Below, in pieces: positions 23,088-37,080 of a stretch of 64,000 bases of DNA. The stretch is from positions 78,375,785 through 78,439,784 of the forward strand of contig CM048555.1 in assembly GCA_026413225.1 (NCBI GenBank), written 5' to 3'. The notes below the pieces were generated by a model. The model had not been told where the DNA came from. It saw only the letters and a program-made list of their open reading frames with translations, and ran no database searches. This stretch comes from Otis tarda (taxonomy: Eukaryota > Chordata > Aves > Otidiformes > Otididae). Every line of letters begins with the position of its first letter. The stretch's first letter is position 1. Both the position numbers and the translations under genes were made by a program.

Positions 23088-26000
23088 CTGCAATGAAATC
23101 AGCAGGCTGAGAACCAAGTTTTAGGCAATCAGGCCATTTTATACCTTTACTTCTTCTTCTTGAGCCTTGCCTAAAATGAAGGAATTGTACACAAGAGAAA
23201 TGATACCGCATCTTCTGTGCTGGTGAACAGAAACCCTTGCAGATTATGTCCCTACTAGCAAGATCAACTACCCATCTTCATGAGATATTTTTCAAAATCT
23301 TCCCTCATTGTCAAGTGCTTCACATCCGCCTCCATAGTTGAAAATAATCTTCTGAGAAGCCATACAGAACATGCAGAGCATTCAGATAGTTATCTATACA
23401 TTTCCCTTCCTCAGTTTCTTTTTCCTTTTATTAGCTATGTCCATTATGAATAACAGTAATCAGGCTCATCCACATACTCCGAGCTTTGCAAAATAAAGAA
23501 TCCTTGATGTCCTAACACAGGGAGTTGTTCTTTTCCACCTATAATAAAAACTCTGATACCTTCACTGATACTGGGAAGTTACATTTTTTTTCAAGTACCT
23601 TCATTGTTTCAGATCTTGATGGTTTCATGGTGTTAAAATTGGTTTAATTCTTAGATGGACCTGTTTATTTCTATGCAATTGTCTGCCCTAGAGTCAAATG
23701 TCCGTTAGCAAGAGTGTCGTAACTTGGTCACGTGAAATGTTTCTGTTGGAAGTCTCACTCTGTAATGCATGCCTGAATATCTCACTCAGGGGTGCAGGTA
23801 TGCACATGTGCTTGCTCTGGCACAGCTCTGGGAAGTCTGAACTTCACAAGACTGCAGGCTGTTTGGATAAGATGAAGACAGGGGAGACTTAGAAAGACAT
23901 CTGAATGAGACCTAGCAATCAGACCATGCCTCCAGACACCACAGAGCTGCATCCCTGTGGCTTAGATGCAAGAGGCAGAGCATGTTCATCCAGCTCATAC
24001 AATGCTTGCAAAACATCCATTCCCAAAAGCTTTGTGCCAAGTCTATGAAGCTCCCATGGGTTTTCCAAACAGTGATTCATGTCACAGTGTGCATCATTAA
24101 CCTCATCAGTGATATTTAAATCACAGAGATACATTCTGGGAGGGAAGAAAACAATATTTTTTTTCAATAATCCAAAGTATGGCTCTTCATTCTAATCTAC
24201 ATTAAAACAAACTTATACAATTTTAAACATGCTTCCTTGATATTATTCACTGTGCCTGAAGGCATAACTATCAGTTGGAAATGATTCATGAATTAGTTCA
24301 ACCTCCCCCATCTTTCCAATTTTCCTCCAGTCTCCCCTTGTGCTATTAATCTGTTCTCGTCTCCAGTGCACATCACCGTCTTAGCCCTGGTCCATCTGTT
24401 CTGCACAGAACCTATTTCACTTCGCTGTTCTGTAGAACGCGGTTTGCATATATCACAGTGCCAAGGCCCAGGGAAGAAAAGAACCTAAGGCTTCAAAGAG
24501 TCTTGCAGGCACTTCCTAGTCAAGATTTTATCATAATGTTGTGATTTTTATTTTCATTTCATGGTAAGACAAATGAATTAGTCTGTTTGTTAACAGCCTT
24601 ACAGCGCTCATGTCAAAAATGTTCTCCTAAGCTGACATCTTCCAATTAATTTACCATTTTCTGCAGTCACTTCTTTGCACACATCAAACAGACCACTTTA
24701 ATCTTTGTGTGAAACAAAAGCTAAGCAGGATAATAATTAGAATGCAGTAACATGAGTGGAAATTACAGGCCTTAAAAACTAGCAAATGGTATTAAGTTCA
24801 GCAACATCCATCTTCCTGTATTTTAAATAAATGGTTTTTCAGATTGCCCTTTCATTTTGTGATTATCATCATGAAAATAGTCCTAAGGCTCCAGAAGCAC
24901 CATATATTACTTATTCTCAGATAGAAGTGAGATATGTGACTGAAAGGGGCTGGGTATCATTAAATGGTAATCAAATTATTAAGCAGGTCTTTGGACCCAA
25001 GAGTTCTCTTGGAAGAGATCTTTGAAGGAAAAAAAAAAACCAGTGAAAACAAAACTTATGTCTTCTCTGTCTCTGTTAATTCCTCTTTCAATAGAATCTG
25101 ATTAAACAATATTTGAATATTGTAAAGCATCCTGGTTTTCCAAGGAGGGGTACAGACATAACCAGAGAAAACTTTTTGTCCTTTTCTGTAACATAATTTA
25201 GAGTTCAGTACATTGTTTTGGATCTTACTATCAATACAGAGGAGCACAAACGGAATCTATGGCTACATTAACTTTGCATCCAAAGAGCATTACAGTTATC
25301 TGTTGAAAAAAAAAAAAAAATAAATGATACATATAATGTGTAATCCTAATCTAAATAGTTCCTGTGGTACATTTCAAGTCTTGCACAAATATAGCCCTGT
25401 ATCATCAGCAGCCAGACAGCAACGCTGCTTTCACAATTCACAGGGAGTATGCCAGCCTTTACCATGGGAAGATCTGATTACATCAAATAAGCACAGAGAT
25501 AAGCAAATCCTACAAAGGTAGATGCAATCTGGATAAAAACGAATTTAGCAGTACAAACCAGAAATACCATGGCTTTAGCCAAAACTAATTTTTAAAACAC
25601 GGCAAGAAATAAGTCATTCCTTGCAAAAGCTTGCATTTCAGTGCCGTCATGTAACCATGGATCTGTGAAACAGTACAAGTTTTAAGTACACTCAATCACC
25701 AGATACAACACTATGTAATTATTTTCATTAACTTTGTTTTCAAATACACAATCAAGTTGCCAACAGTTAAGATTTTTTTTTATGCAGCAAGGTCCACATG
25801 CATGCTCGTAGCTGATAGAAACTGTCAGGTAATTGAACATGCTTTAGCCTACTATAAATTCACCAAGTTCAGATATTTTTCCTACCTAAAACTATGACTA
25901 AAAAAAGCTTAGATCCAATTCCACCCCACTTACCTGAGGCATTTTGCTTAGGTGCTAAACTGATTTCTTTGGATAATGGATAAAATGAGATAAGTACTTC

Positions 26001-27174
26001 TAGAGACTGTTGCAGGTCTTTAGCTGACTATCTCATCCCCTAGATGTGTCTAGTTTATTACTTAAACTTAGACTATAACTGACCTTGACAATTGTTGAAG
26101 AAGGTATTGTTGAAATAAAAGAGGTTTTAATGGCGCATTGTAACTAGTTTTGTATGTGCATATTTAATACAACAGTTTTGTGAAGATATCCAAATTCTTC
26201 AAGGTTGGGAATTTGTTTAATATGCCACTCCTGAGTTGGATGGAGAAGATAGCTTGGAAAAGAAAATAAAGAGTTATCGCAGCTGCCAATTAGCCAAAAC
26301 TTTGATTTGACAGCCTTTAACTTTACGCTTCAAGTGCCCTGTCTTCACCAAAGCATGGAAGAGGAGATTTCACAAGAGGCTGTGGAAGTAACCGGGTAAT
26401 TAATTTTTCTTATTTTTTCCTATTTTTCTGTTTACTATGTTCTTGGAGCATACTGAATTCACTGATAGCCTAATTAGAACTTAAGTTTGTATTAAGATCA
26501 ATGTGAACCATCTGAAGAGTATTTATATGAATTAATATTTTAAATACTAAAATCAATGAACTATGAATCATCCTCGAAATGCGTGGAGAACTTAGAAAAA
26601 GTGAAGCTGCTGTGTAGACAAACATTATCATCCAGAATTTCAGGTCTGCTAAGCTACTCTTATACCATCAAAACAATTGCTGAACACCTTAAATCTGTCC
26701 TGCAAGAGCAGAGAAAAGTAATAAGCAAGAAAATAAACACTCCAGATCCAGTGAGGCTGTATTTTTCTGCAATCACCAAAACCACTGAACCAATTCTAGA
26801 ATTGAGGAGGTGAAAAAGTGTGTACCAACTCCTTCATATTAATTTCCTGTCACTGGCACTGACAGCCCAACATGCAATGCTGTAGCTTGCTAGGTATCTA
26901 TCCTTAACCATGCAAATAGTCCCATTTGTTTCAATTATTCAAAATATATGCAGGATCAGTCCCAACAAAATGTATTCGCATCTATTTGGTTGCATTTCAG
27001 CCTCAAGCAGTTTTCTGCTGTATAGCACATGGGAGTAGGGAAGAATTTTTACTATTGTTGTTGAAAGAACATACCAAGGACAAGATTTATCCTGAAGATA
27101 CAATTATATGGCAGCTGGAAGTGTCAGCACTGTATGTATAGGCAATGCCCACACTAGTTTTACCCTGGCCAGCA

Positions 27175-27462
27175 ACTGGAAGGGACTTTTAAAGGTCATC
27201 TAGTCCAACACCCTTGCAAGGAGCAGGGACATCTCCAACCAGATCAGGTTGCTCAGAGCCCCGTCCAACCTGGCCTTGAATGTTTCCAGGGATGGGGCAT
27301 CCACCACCTCTCTGGGCAACCTGGGCCAGTGTTCTACAAACCTCAGTGCAGAAAAAATTTTCTCCTAGTATCTAATCTAAATCTACCTCCCTCTATTTTG
27401 AAATCGTTACCCCTAGTCCTGTCACAACAGGTCCTGCTGAACAGTCTCTCCCCATCTTTATC
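27175..27462 (-). mobile_element. CR1 LINE 3' tail lacking terminal repeat
   Basis: Reverse-oriented CR1 from ctggaagggacttttaaagg to the tctctccccatcttt region. The usual agaatcatagaatgg terminus is missing, so the extreme 3' end has been lost or has diverged. Confidence 0.93.
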
Positions 27463-27649
27463 CGCTGGTTCAAACTTAAATTCAGAGATTTAACATGACC
27501 ACTCTCAATACAATGTATGTGAAAAGGTCCAAAACCAAAATCCATTGCCTAGAGCAAAAATGTGAAAAAAAGGAAGCAGTATACACTATAGCAAAGGAGC
27601 AATATCGATGCAGAGGCTGCAGAATATTGCAGCTAATGTATGCATTATA

Positions 27650-27738
27650 TTTTTTCTTTTTTTTTTCTTTTTTTTTTTCCACCATAGATTGCTTAGAAGA
27701 AACCATACAACAAAAAAAAAAAAAACCACAAAAAAAAC
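27650..27738. repeat. Poly(T)/poly(A) inverted tracts
   Basis: A T-rich tract (27650-27678) and an A-rich tract (27712-27738) flank about 33 bp of mixed sequence. They could pair as a hairpin in RNA from either strand. Confidence 0.8.
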
Positions 27739-30700
27739 CCAAGCTCTATTCAGCTTCCCCAAGCATTTAATCATTCTAAGGTAGAGACTGCAATCTATTT
27801 ATATTTTAGTTTTGCATGTTCTTTATAAATATTGTTTTTATTTACTTTTGTTATACATGTCTTTCTTATTTCTTACATTTATTTTTTCATTGTAATTAAC
27901 TGATGGAAATATTAGGAAGAAGATTTAGAGCAAGTTATTTCTTTTTTTTTTTTAGGGAAATACAGAATAACTTCAACAATCTAAAACCACTGTCAAACTT
28001 ATCTGTTTACACCACACATTTAAGAAATGGAAACTTTCTGAGTTAATCAGCTTGAGTTGAAGGTGGTTTAAGTAAGAGTCTTCTGTAACATTCACAGTGG
28101 ACTAAAGCCAAGCAAATAATCAGTTACCGTGTTTCAGCTGATGAGTGGTAACTTGCTGAACTGCGGTATTTTGACTATTTGTAATCATTAGTAATTTATC
28201 CAGATATTGTTACAATCTCCAAATCTTTCACATATATTGGTACTGCTGCAGGCAGCCCAGTGAAATTCATGGAGCCACAAGTAAGAGCTTTGTTCTCAAG
28301 GAGAACACAGAGTTGAAGCCAAGTTACCCAAGATCTTCAACTTATTTATCCTCCATCTATTCACTCAAGCATTATATTACAAGCAAAACTCTATTTATCA
28401 TTAGATGGGATGTTTTTGCACATACAGAAACAAGCGCAAAAATCCAAATGTCACTGAGAGTACATATTGCAGCAGATTCCTCTTCCTTTTCATGCAGTGC
28501 ATTGCCAGTTTGTATCACCGAAAAAAATATTGGACTGTGGTCTCTTTATCAGTGCCTGTTCCATACAGCATTGGGGGAATCTCATTCTGGATAACATTGC
28601 CAGATGTCCCTGACATTTGCTATGAAATTTTTTTAATACTAAACCCTGAACATATTTAACATAAACTGCTCAGATATTTACAATACCCTGGACATATGTA
28701 AGCAGGTTGGTAACAGTAGGACTTTTGAAAGCTACAGAGAATTTTAAGCACAACTATTGAATATTTTATTTCACATCCTATATGCTGCCCACTGAACCTA
28801 TGAAAAACTCTTTCCGCTTCTCAAAAGGTCAACAGCATATTCATTCATACTTATTACAAGAATAAGGCTTTTCGACTCACTCAAACTCCCTTGAGACTTC
28901 CTCCATATCAGATTTAGTTGAAAGGGCCTTAAGAGATTTCTGCTTTTGGTAAAGTTCGAAACAACTCTGACTTGAATAAATTCAGTGGGTCTTGGACTGA
29001 GATTTTTGAAAGCAATTTAAGTGTTAGAAGCCTCGTGTACTGAAAGCTCAATTCAAAATGCAAAAATCCTTGCTTCAGACAATTTCACTGAAGTTATCTC
29101 AATGCAATCTGAATCTCCTCCATTGCTAGGATCCTTCTGGTACATGCCGTGATTATTGCCTATAGGATGGAATAGAAGTGTGATAAAAAAATGAAACACC
29201 TTGAAAAGTCCTTCTACCTGACTATTTTCATAACTGAAAAGAATACATTGGTTCACGCTCAATTGTAGTTGCCAGTGAAGAATAAAAGAAAAGGATATTG
29301 CATTATGTCTGATGTCCTTTACCTTAAATATTAGACAATAATAATATTTTAGAAAGGAATAAAAAATATATTCCCTAGGAGTAAACACTGACTCTTTATT
29401 TTTTTTCCCTTTCTCTTTTTACATGGAATTTGACCATACAAATGTCAAGCTTCTACAACCCAGCCATGATAAATATGCCTGATGGCAAGCACAAGGAACT
29501 CCTTACTGTGGTCCAAACACCTACTAAAACAAGAGGGGTACGATGTTAACGTACATCTGTGATTTCAGACCAACTTTCTAGATTACTGCAATTTCTCAGG
29601 AAAGTTAGCCCAAGCATTCTCTATGGAAAACAGAGGAAAGCAAATTGACTACAGAAAAGGCAAGTGATTGCATGAGAGCATTTTTTTCCAAATGACATCT
29701 GAGACAAATAATTCTGGAAATCTCTTAAGTTTCTTCTGTAAAATTATTCAAGCAATACTGTTCGGTGCTTAAAGTGGCGCACTGCCCAGAATGATCAACC
29801 TATATCCTCAGCTAGAACAGGCTCAGAGCTGTTCCAGCTACCATACATGAATATCTGATCCCACAATTAAAAGTCTAGGCATACATCTGTTAGGGGTTCT
29901 GCATTCCACCATATCTCTAAATAGCTTGAAATTCAAGGACTTTAGAAAAGTGGGTGCAGATGTTAATTCCCAGAGCTGAAATCAACAGAAATGGTTTCTG
30001 CTTTGCCAAAAACTCCCTTAGGAATTACAGTTTCAAGAACACAGTTAAGAACAGATTCCTGCTTTAATTTTAACTGGTCTTGAGCAATATAGCATTGAAC
30101 AGATCAAACGTAGCAAGTCTTTCTCCTAGAAGAAGGTAGCTTATAAAGCTGTAGGGGATCTGTTCTCTCTTTTCCATCTATTCAAGTGGGCCATGAAGCA
30201 GATATCCTGTTCTAAACCACATAGCTAACACGACTGCTGAGTCTAGGTAGTATAGCTAGAATTGATTAATTTGATTTACTGATTTTCTGAGTTACAGGTT
30301 GCATTTTACATTGCAACGGTACGAATTTATTTTCTTTCTTTCACAGAAAGCAAATATAAAATGTCAAACTACAAGAATTCCTTCTGCACAGGTTGAAGAC
30401 CAACAACCCATCTCAGTGCCCTTTCACCTTTGTTAGCAGGATCAGGTGACTTTTCTATTTAATTTGGCAACAGGTAAAGGCTTTCTTACACTATTTTTGC
30501 AGACCTGGCCTATTCATACTGAGAAAAAAAACAGTGGACAAAGAATATAGAGGAACATTGAAACCAACAGCAACATCTCTGAAATGTCAGACAACAGAAC
30601 CTTAAACCAACAACAACTTTTATTCTCCAAGGCACACAAAAAAAAAAGCCAAAGAAATTTATTATATACCAACGAATGAGGAAGAAATTCAGGGTGTTTG

Positions 30701-31414
30701 TGTATTAATCCTTTCTGGTCGATCTGCAAAGCCACTGCTATTAAAAATCATAATGATTTATAAACAACGTATACTGAAATACTCAACGGGTGAGAGGGCA
30801 GTTGGTGTTCTAGAGAAACAAGATTTACAAGACTGCAATGTGTATGAGTTGATCCCAAAAAGTAATTTTGACAACATAGCCTTGGTAGTGCTACAATTAA
30901 TAGATACTAATAGGAAGTAGTTACCAAAGTAATCCATCTATCTAATAACAACCCAGTATTTTGTCAAACTATTGAGTGACCCTAGAACAGGAATGCATGC
31001 CTGACTGCGCTGTGATAATTAAACATTAGTTATATTATCAGGAAGCTCTATTTTGACAGTTGCTGGAAAAAAAAGGGGATTGTGGTAGGAACTCAAAAAA
31101 GTTCACGATAGTAAGAGAAGCTTTAAAGATATTAACTCAGTGTGATATCAGACACCTCAGGGCATAAACAAATCAAAAATTATAATTACTGGTCCCTAAA
31201 GATATCTTGCGAGTTAGATGGAACCAATTTTAGGGCTGAAGTTGTGCAGATAAAGAAATGTATAACAATCTATTAGGGCTGCTAGAGATTGATAGCACAG
31301 GTGGGGATATATTTAAATTCTATACAAGCATCCAACAATAGCCACTTGTTGTTCACATGAAAACCTGGATATTGGCTACACAGAACTAGTCACCTTGCTA
31401 TCCTGCATTGCTAT

Positions 31415-31599
31415 CTAGAACACTGCCCCAGGTTCCCCAGAGAGGTGGTGGATGCCCTGTCCCTGGAAACACTCAAGGCCAGGTTGGACGGGGCTCTGAG
31501 CAACCTGATCTGGTTGGAGATGTCCCTTCTCCTTGCAGGGCGGTTGGACTGGATGACCTTTAAAGGTCCCTTCCAACCCAAACCATTCTATGATTCTAT
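31415..31599 (+). mobile_element. CR1 LINE 3' tail
   Basis: Short 5'-truncated CR1 starting tagaacactgccccaggtt and ending with the full attctatgattctat terminus. The 3' end looks well preserved, which suggests a relatively young copy. Confidence 0.95.
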
Positions 31600-34574
31600 C
31601 TATGTAAATATGACTTTTTTATCATTAAGGGGAAATATAACTCTAGTCCTTGTGCTTCATCCATGACCCTGCCTTTGAGGCAAGGTTAAGATTTGTGACC
31701 TGGTCATTCCCTAACTTATATGAAAGCCCACATCGATGATGAGTCTCCCACTGAGGACGCTACTTTATAGCCTGGAAGCACTGGTCACTTATTCAGCCAC
31801 AGCTCATGCCGCGTTTATCCAGCCATCAAAGGAAACATAGGTAGGAAACATGGAAGGAGGCTTTGAAGAGAAGATGAGGAAGTAAATGGGAATGAAAAAT
31901 ACGTACATAGACAGAAACTGGAGACATTGCAATAGCAGAAAGGATGATACACCATCATAAGGAGGGAAGAAAAACTGTAGGTATTGCATGAGAAAGAAGA
32001 TTTTTAGGGTGAAAAAAAAATTCTGAGATTATCATGGCATGTAGAATGCAAAGGTATTTTTTAAGAAATCAAGACCTATTCGTTCCATTGCTCACAGACA
32101 AAACCCTGTAAAATAATATGCCTTCATAGGGGTGACTGAAGAGATTTTTATTTAGAGTAATATTTTAAAGGCTTAAAAAGTCACATTCAGAGAAAGATTG
32201 ATTTTACATGTATCCAATATTTGTGCAATAATAGTCTATAAAATTTTTTTACCATAATTTAGTAATGCAAAATGATGTCATCTGCCCAGAAACAGAATGT
32301 GTAGACAAGGCAACAGGACTAGATGTTCCTTTGTCTATTCCTCCTGTCAGTATGCTTTAACCCTGGCATGGAGAGAGCTCATATTGGCTCAAAACAACAT
32401 TTAGTTTACTCATCTGCTTAATAGCCCATTTTTCTGCTAATACATCTCATCTTCTCTTGGAAATAACATATTTATGATAATCATTTTTACAATATGAGAG
32501 TCTGACACCAAGAAACAAAGACCCAGAGTATTTAACAGGAAAAAAAAAAGACTATGTGGATATAAGAGGTATTTTCCTATTTCTGTATTATAAAAAAAAA
32601 ACTTGATCAGTCAATTACTCCATCCATACTTTTTGTATGATCAGAAACAGAGAGATGATTTACATAGTTGCTTTAACAGCAGCTGCATTTATACCAGTAA
32701 GCTAACCACAGTCAAGACATAAATCTGCACACCTTTTTCAACTGTTAGCAGAGTTTTAGCCTGAACTACCTCATCTATATAACACATGGTCTCTCTTATA
32801 TCTATTAAAAAGATGGGGGCAAAAAGGATGGCACTGAAAAACTTTACATCTCAGTGTGTTCTTACAGGTAAGCGAAGGATGAGGTGAGAAAAACTGCATC
32901 TGTATTTAGAGCACTCTCCTATTCTGACAGGGGAATACATTAAAAAAAAAGTCCCACAAACTACCATTAATTATTTAATATGCTGAAATTCATATCCTCA
33001 AATTATATTTAAGACTGCATTCTTATGGGTTTCTTTCATAGAATTTTGTTTTGTTACATTACTAATAAAAATGTGGAAATTTTCTTCTTGGTGATAAACT
33101 CAATCATATGGTTTATTTGATTAAAAACCATTACATTCTGCCTCAGTCTTACATTTTATCCCAGTTCTCACATGTTCCCAGTTCTATGCTTGAAAGCTGA
33201 TTACCTTTTCAAAGGATTACCATTGGCTCATAACTATCCCAAACCATTTAAACAAAACCAGGATTATATCTTGTGTATTAGAGTGCTGTTCCTAGCTTTT
33301 TCTTTGACTCTTCAAAAAAAAAAAAAAAGTTTCTCATATGAATCCAGCTCACGTGCAAATAGTTTTTAATAATGAGTTTTTATGTCAAGAGCTCTTCATG
33401 TGACTTTTAGCATTAAACATAAAATGGGAACAAACGTATATCTAAGAAATAAAAACAGATGTCAAAATTCCAAACAGGACTTTAGATAGAGATCTTTAAT
33501 TCACTGTGCTCTGATTTATGGTCCTCTTGGCGTGCAGAGATCACTATACCAAGGAGATTGTCTCTGCTATTAGACTTAATGGCAATTTCAGTTTGCATTT
33601 GGGCTCCTTTGTAAACTGCTAGCTCAAAGTCTGTGATGCAGTCTCTCCACCAGCCCCTCTTAATAATTTTTTAAGCTTTTGATTAATTTAATTCAAAGTA
33701 ACATAACTTTGTGTCTTCATGAAAATTACATTCCTAAAATTTTAATGAAAACAGACACCTGTTCTGAGGACACAAACCTTATTAGCCTCTGAATGCCTCC
33801 CTGAGGAATATTTATCTGGTAACCCTCACTGAGGAATTCAAGTAGGTGAGAAATTCCATAAATTCTGTGGGAAACGCCACAGCTGGATCCGACACTCGAC
33901 CACAAAATAAAAATCTCTAAGAAACCAGGATTCATAATAGCTAGTGTTTACAGAACTGCTTGTCTAATAAAAGACATTACTTCTTCCTACAAACTATAGC
34001 AAGAGTTGGACATCTGAAAAACCTTCAGCTAGGAAGAAGAAGAGTTACTGTGTTTCTGTGGGGTTCCGTGTTGGTTAAGAGAAGACAGAATTGTAGTAAG
34101 ATCTTGTTTTAGGCTTTTATAGGGAGTCTTGATCTTTGTCATACATTTAAGCCAACACTGTTAATATAGCTCTGGACACATAAAACCCCAGGCTGGGCTG
34201 AGGAGTTGCTCTGCACTTTTGTTTCTTTTTTTTTTCCCATAAGAACTTTTCAGTAAATTACCTTTAAAATTAGCCACAGGTGAATGAATGAGTTATTAAG
34301 CTAGATTTTTTTTTCCCCTGCCTTGATCAGGAAGCTATCCTTCATCAAATTACAGGTCATCAGTCATTTTTCCAATATCTGTCTTTAGATGAAGTGATTA
34401 CTTAGATGATATCCTGGGAAGAGGAAAAAACTGAAAAACATAGAAAATGCAAGGACAGATACAATAAAACAGAGCATTACTGAGTGTCCTCTCAGGCCCA
34501 TTCCATGCTGTTTTAAGCAGCAGCAATTGCACCCATGAATATGTCTAGATAAGGTGATGGACTGCTAACAGTAC

Positions 34575-34600
<26 letters not shown>
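34575..34600. repeat. Poly(T) tract, 26 bases
   Basis: This is the longest uninterrupted homopolymer I see in the window. No LINE or processed gene adjoins it on either side, so it is not obviously a retroposon tail. Confidence 0.97.
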
Positions 34601-34605
<5 letters not shown>

Positions 34606-34676
34606 GTAGATTGTTTATCTGTGGAGCAGATGAGCAATAACACCTCCCTATGTTCTTTAGGAGTAAGTAAATCAAG

Positions 34677-34697
34677 GTTTGTTTGTTTGTTTGTTTT
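34677..34697. repeat. (GTTT)n microsatellite
   Basis: About five GTTT units lie 77 bp after the poly(T) tract. Confidence 0.9.
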
Positions 34698-36914
34698 AAT
34701 TTTGGGAACATTCTGGCAAAGTTTATTAAATTTTGTCAGGATGCTAGATACCACAGGAACATCCGGTCCACTACACCAATGGTGTATATAATATAATATT
34801 GCTACGAGTCATGGAAACTGGAGCCGAAAGGAAACTTGACAGATGATGCTTCTGTCTGAAGGTAGGATCAGCTGTAGCTAAACCACTCCTGGCAGATGTT
34901 TGTTTCACTTAGTCTCACGAGTCTGCATTGATACCAATTGTATGGATTTCTATTCCTATACATGAAACATTTAATTAAGGAAAACAAATAGCAATACTGT
35001 GTGACGAGGTCAGATCTACTAAACCAGATGCAGTGAGTGTGCACTAATCTGCGCTCAGGGCTCATTCAAATACATATTAAGAGATTAAGTAATGACAGCA
35101 AGAAATAAAAAAACCAAAACCACAACAAACCCCATTTTCCTTTCCTTTGCATATTTCTTATTTGCAGCTTCACTGTTAGCTAAAATGTAGATCTGAGCTA
35201 TTAGACTTTGAGTGAAGAGAAAAGGAAAAAAACATTTATCTACTGCACAGCAGTCAGGCTATTTGCATCCACTAGAAATAACTTGGCACGCTTCTAAAAT
35301 TCACACAACTTCAGTACCTTAGAAAAAACAAAACAAAATAAAACAACAAAAAACCCTTAAAATGGGATCTACCAAGTTTCATACATCAGTGTAGGTGACA
35401 CTTTTAGCTGAAAAAAAATCTGACATCCCTTCACACTGTCTTTTCTGCATGCGCATTTCTGTGCTTGAAACACCACCACCAAAGATTATTGGTTGAGTCT
35501 AAACAATTAATCTTGTAAATTAAATTTCCACATATTACCCAGGTTCTTACGATAGCTTTATGCACTTGGAAGACCAAAGGAAAAAAATATTAAAACATAT
35601 CTTTGAAGGATTTTTCTTTCTCTGACAAGTTATCTTCAGAACAGGTGACACGCTGGTTCCTCTGATCTGTTTAACATATTGTTATTGATGCCTCTGCTCA
35701 GATGTCTGCAGTATCTTAGACTCCCTAAATAATGTAAAAATAATGATAATTTTTTTTTTATCACTACTCATGTCATGTTTTTTAAAATGCACCATGGTCA
35801 ACTCAATTCTATTTATTTGAAAACCAATCCCTGTTTCTCACAGTGAGAGACACCTACAGAAGCCCTGAACGCATTGAAACGTGCTAGTAAATTTTTAATA
35901 CAAATTCTTTAAGTTATGTGTGTGAAACTAAGAAATGGAATGTGTTCAAGTACAGCTATAAACAAAAACAGTTAAGCACTTGCACAGTAGGAACTGCAGA
36001 TCTCATTCAACATTCCACTCAGTGACATAATTCTGAAGTAGAAACACAAAACTCACCAACTCTAACATAAAACGCTCAAGCCTGTTGATTCAATCCATCC
36101 GATGAGACAACGCTTAAGATCCCCAACTGATGTACAGCAGCTTTGTTCCACTTTAGCAATGCTTCAGTGATTTACACCAGCTTTGGCTCATAGAACACAT
36201 ATTTCGGTCAATAAATTGTAGCTTTTGACAAACAAGCTAGAAATGCATTCCACAATCAATCTACCAACGATACACAAATGGTAGTAAACGTTGCTCTGTT
36301 TTCACTTCTCTATATGTACAATGGCATTCCAGAAATTGATTATGAGACTCTGTGTAGGAATGTTTCTGTAGTGCTGGTCCACATATAGGAAGAGGTAAAT
36401 AACTGATTGCGAAAGCTTTTCTTTCACTGCCATGAAAAATAATGATTGGTTGGCCAAAGAATGTGCTGTAGTCAGTATAAAAAAATGTACATAACATTTC
36501 TACCAGAAATAATGAGTAATGTATTACAAAAATACATTGTTCCTATATCCTTTTATTCTTCTAACTTGCATCTTTTTAATGGTTAATTTATTATGAATTC
36601 ACTGAACAACCATCAGCATTTATTTGCACTGCTACAAACTGGAATTTATTCATCTAGCTGCACTCTGGGACTTGTTTAGTTATTGGGGGTCAGCGAACAT
36701 GAAACACAGTTTTATAAACTGATATTGAATAGGAAGAAACTGCATTAGAATGAAGCCAGAATAACAACAAGCCAAGGAATCAGGTGAGTATTTCTTGCTC
36801 CAGCTGTTATATATACGTATTTTCTTCACTGTCAGGAAGCTGATGTGGGGGTCTTTGTTATTATCATTTTCAAATCCTTACTTTCTTTCCATCACAATTG
36901 TTTTTTAGTTCTTT

Positions 36915-37080
36915 AAACCCCTTGGCACCTCCGACAGTGACAGCCTCCTGCCAGCTGAAAGGGCAAGGGAAGGAACGGCACAAGCAGTCTGTCGGTGCGT
37001 GGCTGAGCCCAGTGTACAACGGGCTTTTGTCCCGGAGACAGCGATTCCCAAATGGCAACAAAACGCGTTGCAACTTTCTA
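36915..37080. other. CpG-dense patch in AT-rich intron
   Basis: About nine CpG dinucleotides fall within roughly 150 bp (for example gtcggtgcgtgg, cccggagacagcgatt and aacgcgttg), whereas the surrounding kilobases have very few. No CR1 or LTR signature is visible. Open frames run across it on both strands (77-92 codons) but match nothing I recognise. It could be a short regulatory element, an old repeat or an unannotated exon. Confidence 0.45.

Noticed and set aside
26556..26813. An 85-codon plus-strand open frame with a fairly protein-like composition
   Set aside because: I recognise no family, see no clear splice sites or promoter, and it is within the chance length range for 64 kb of AT-rich DNA.
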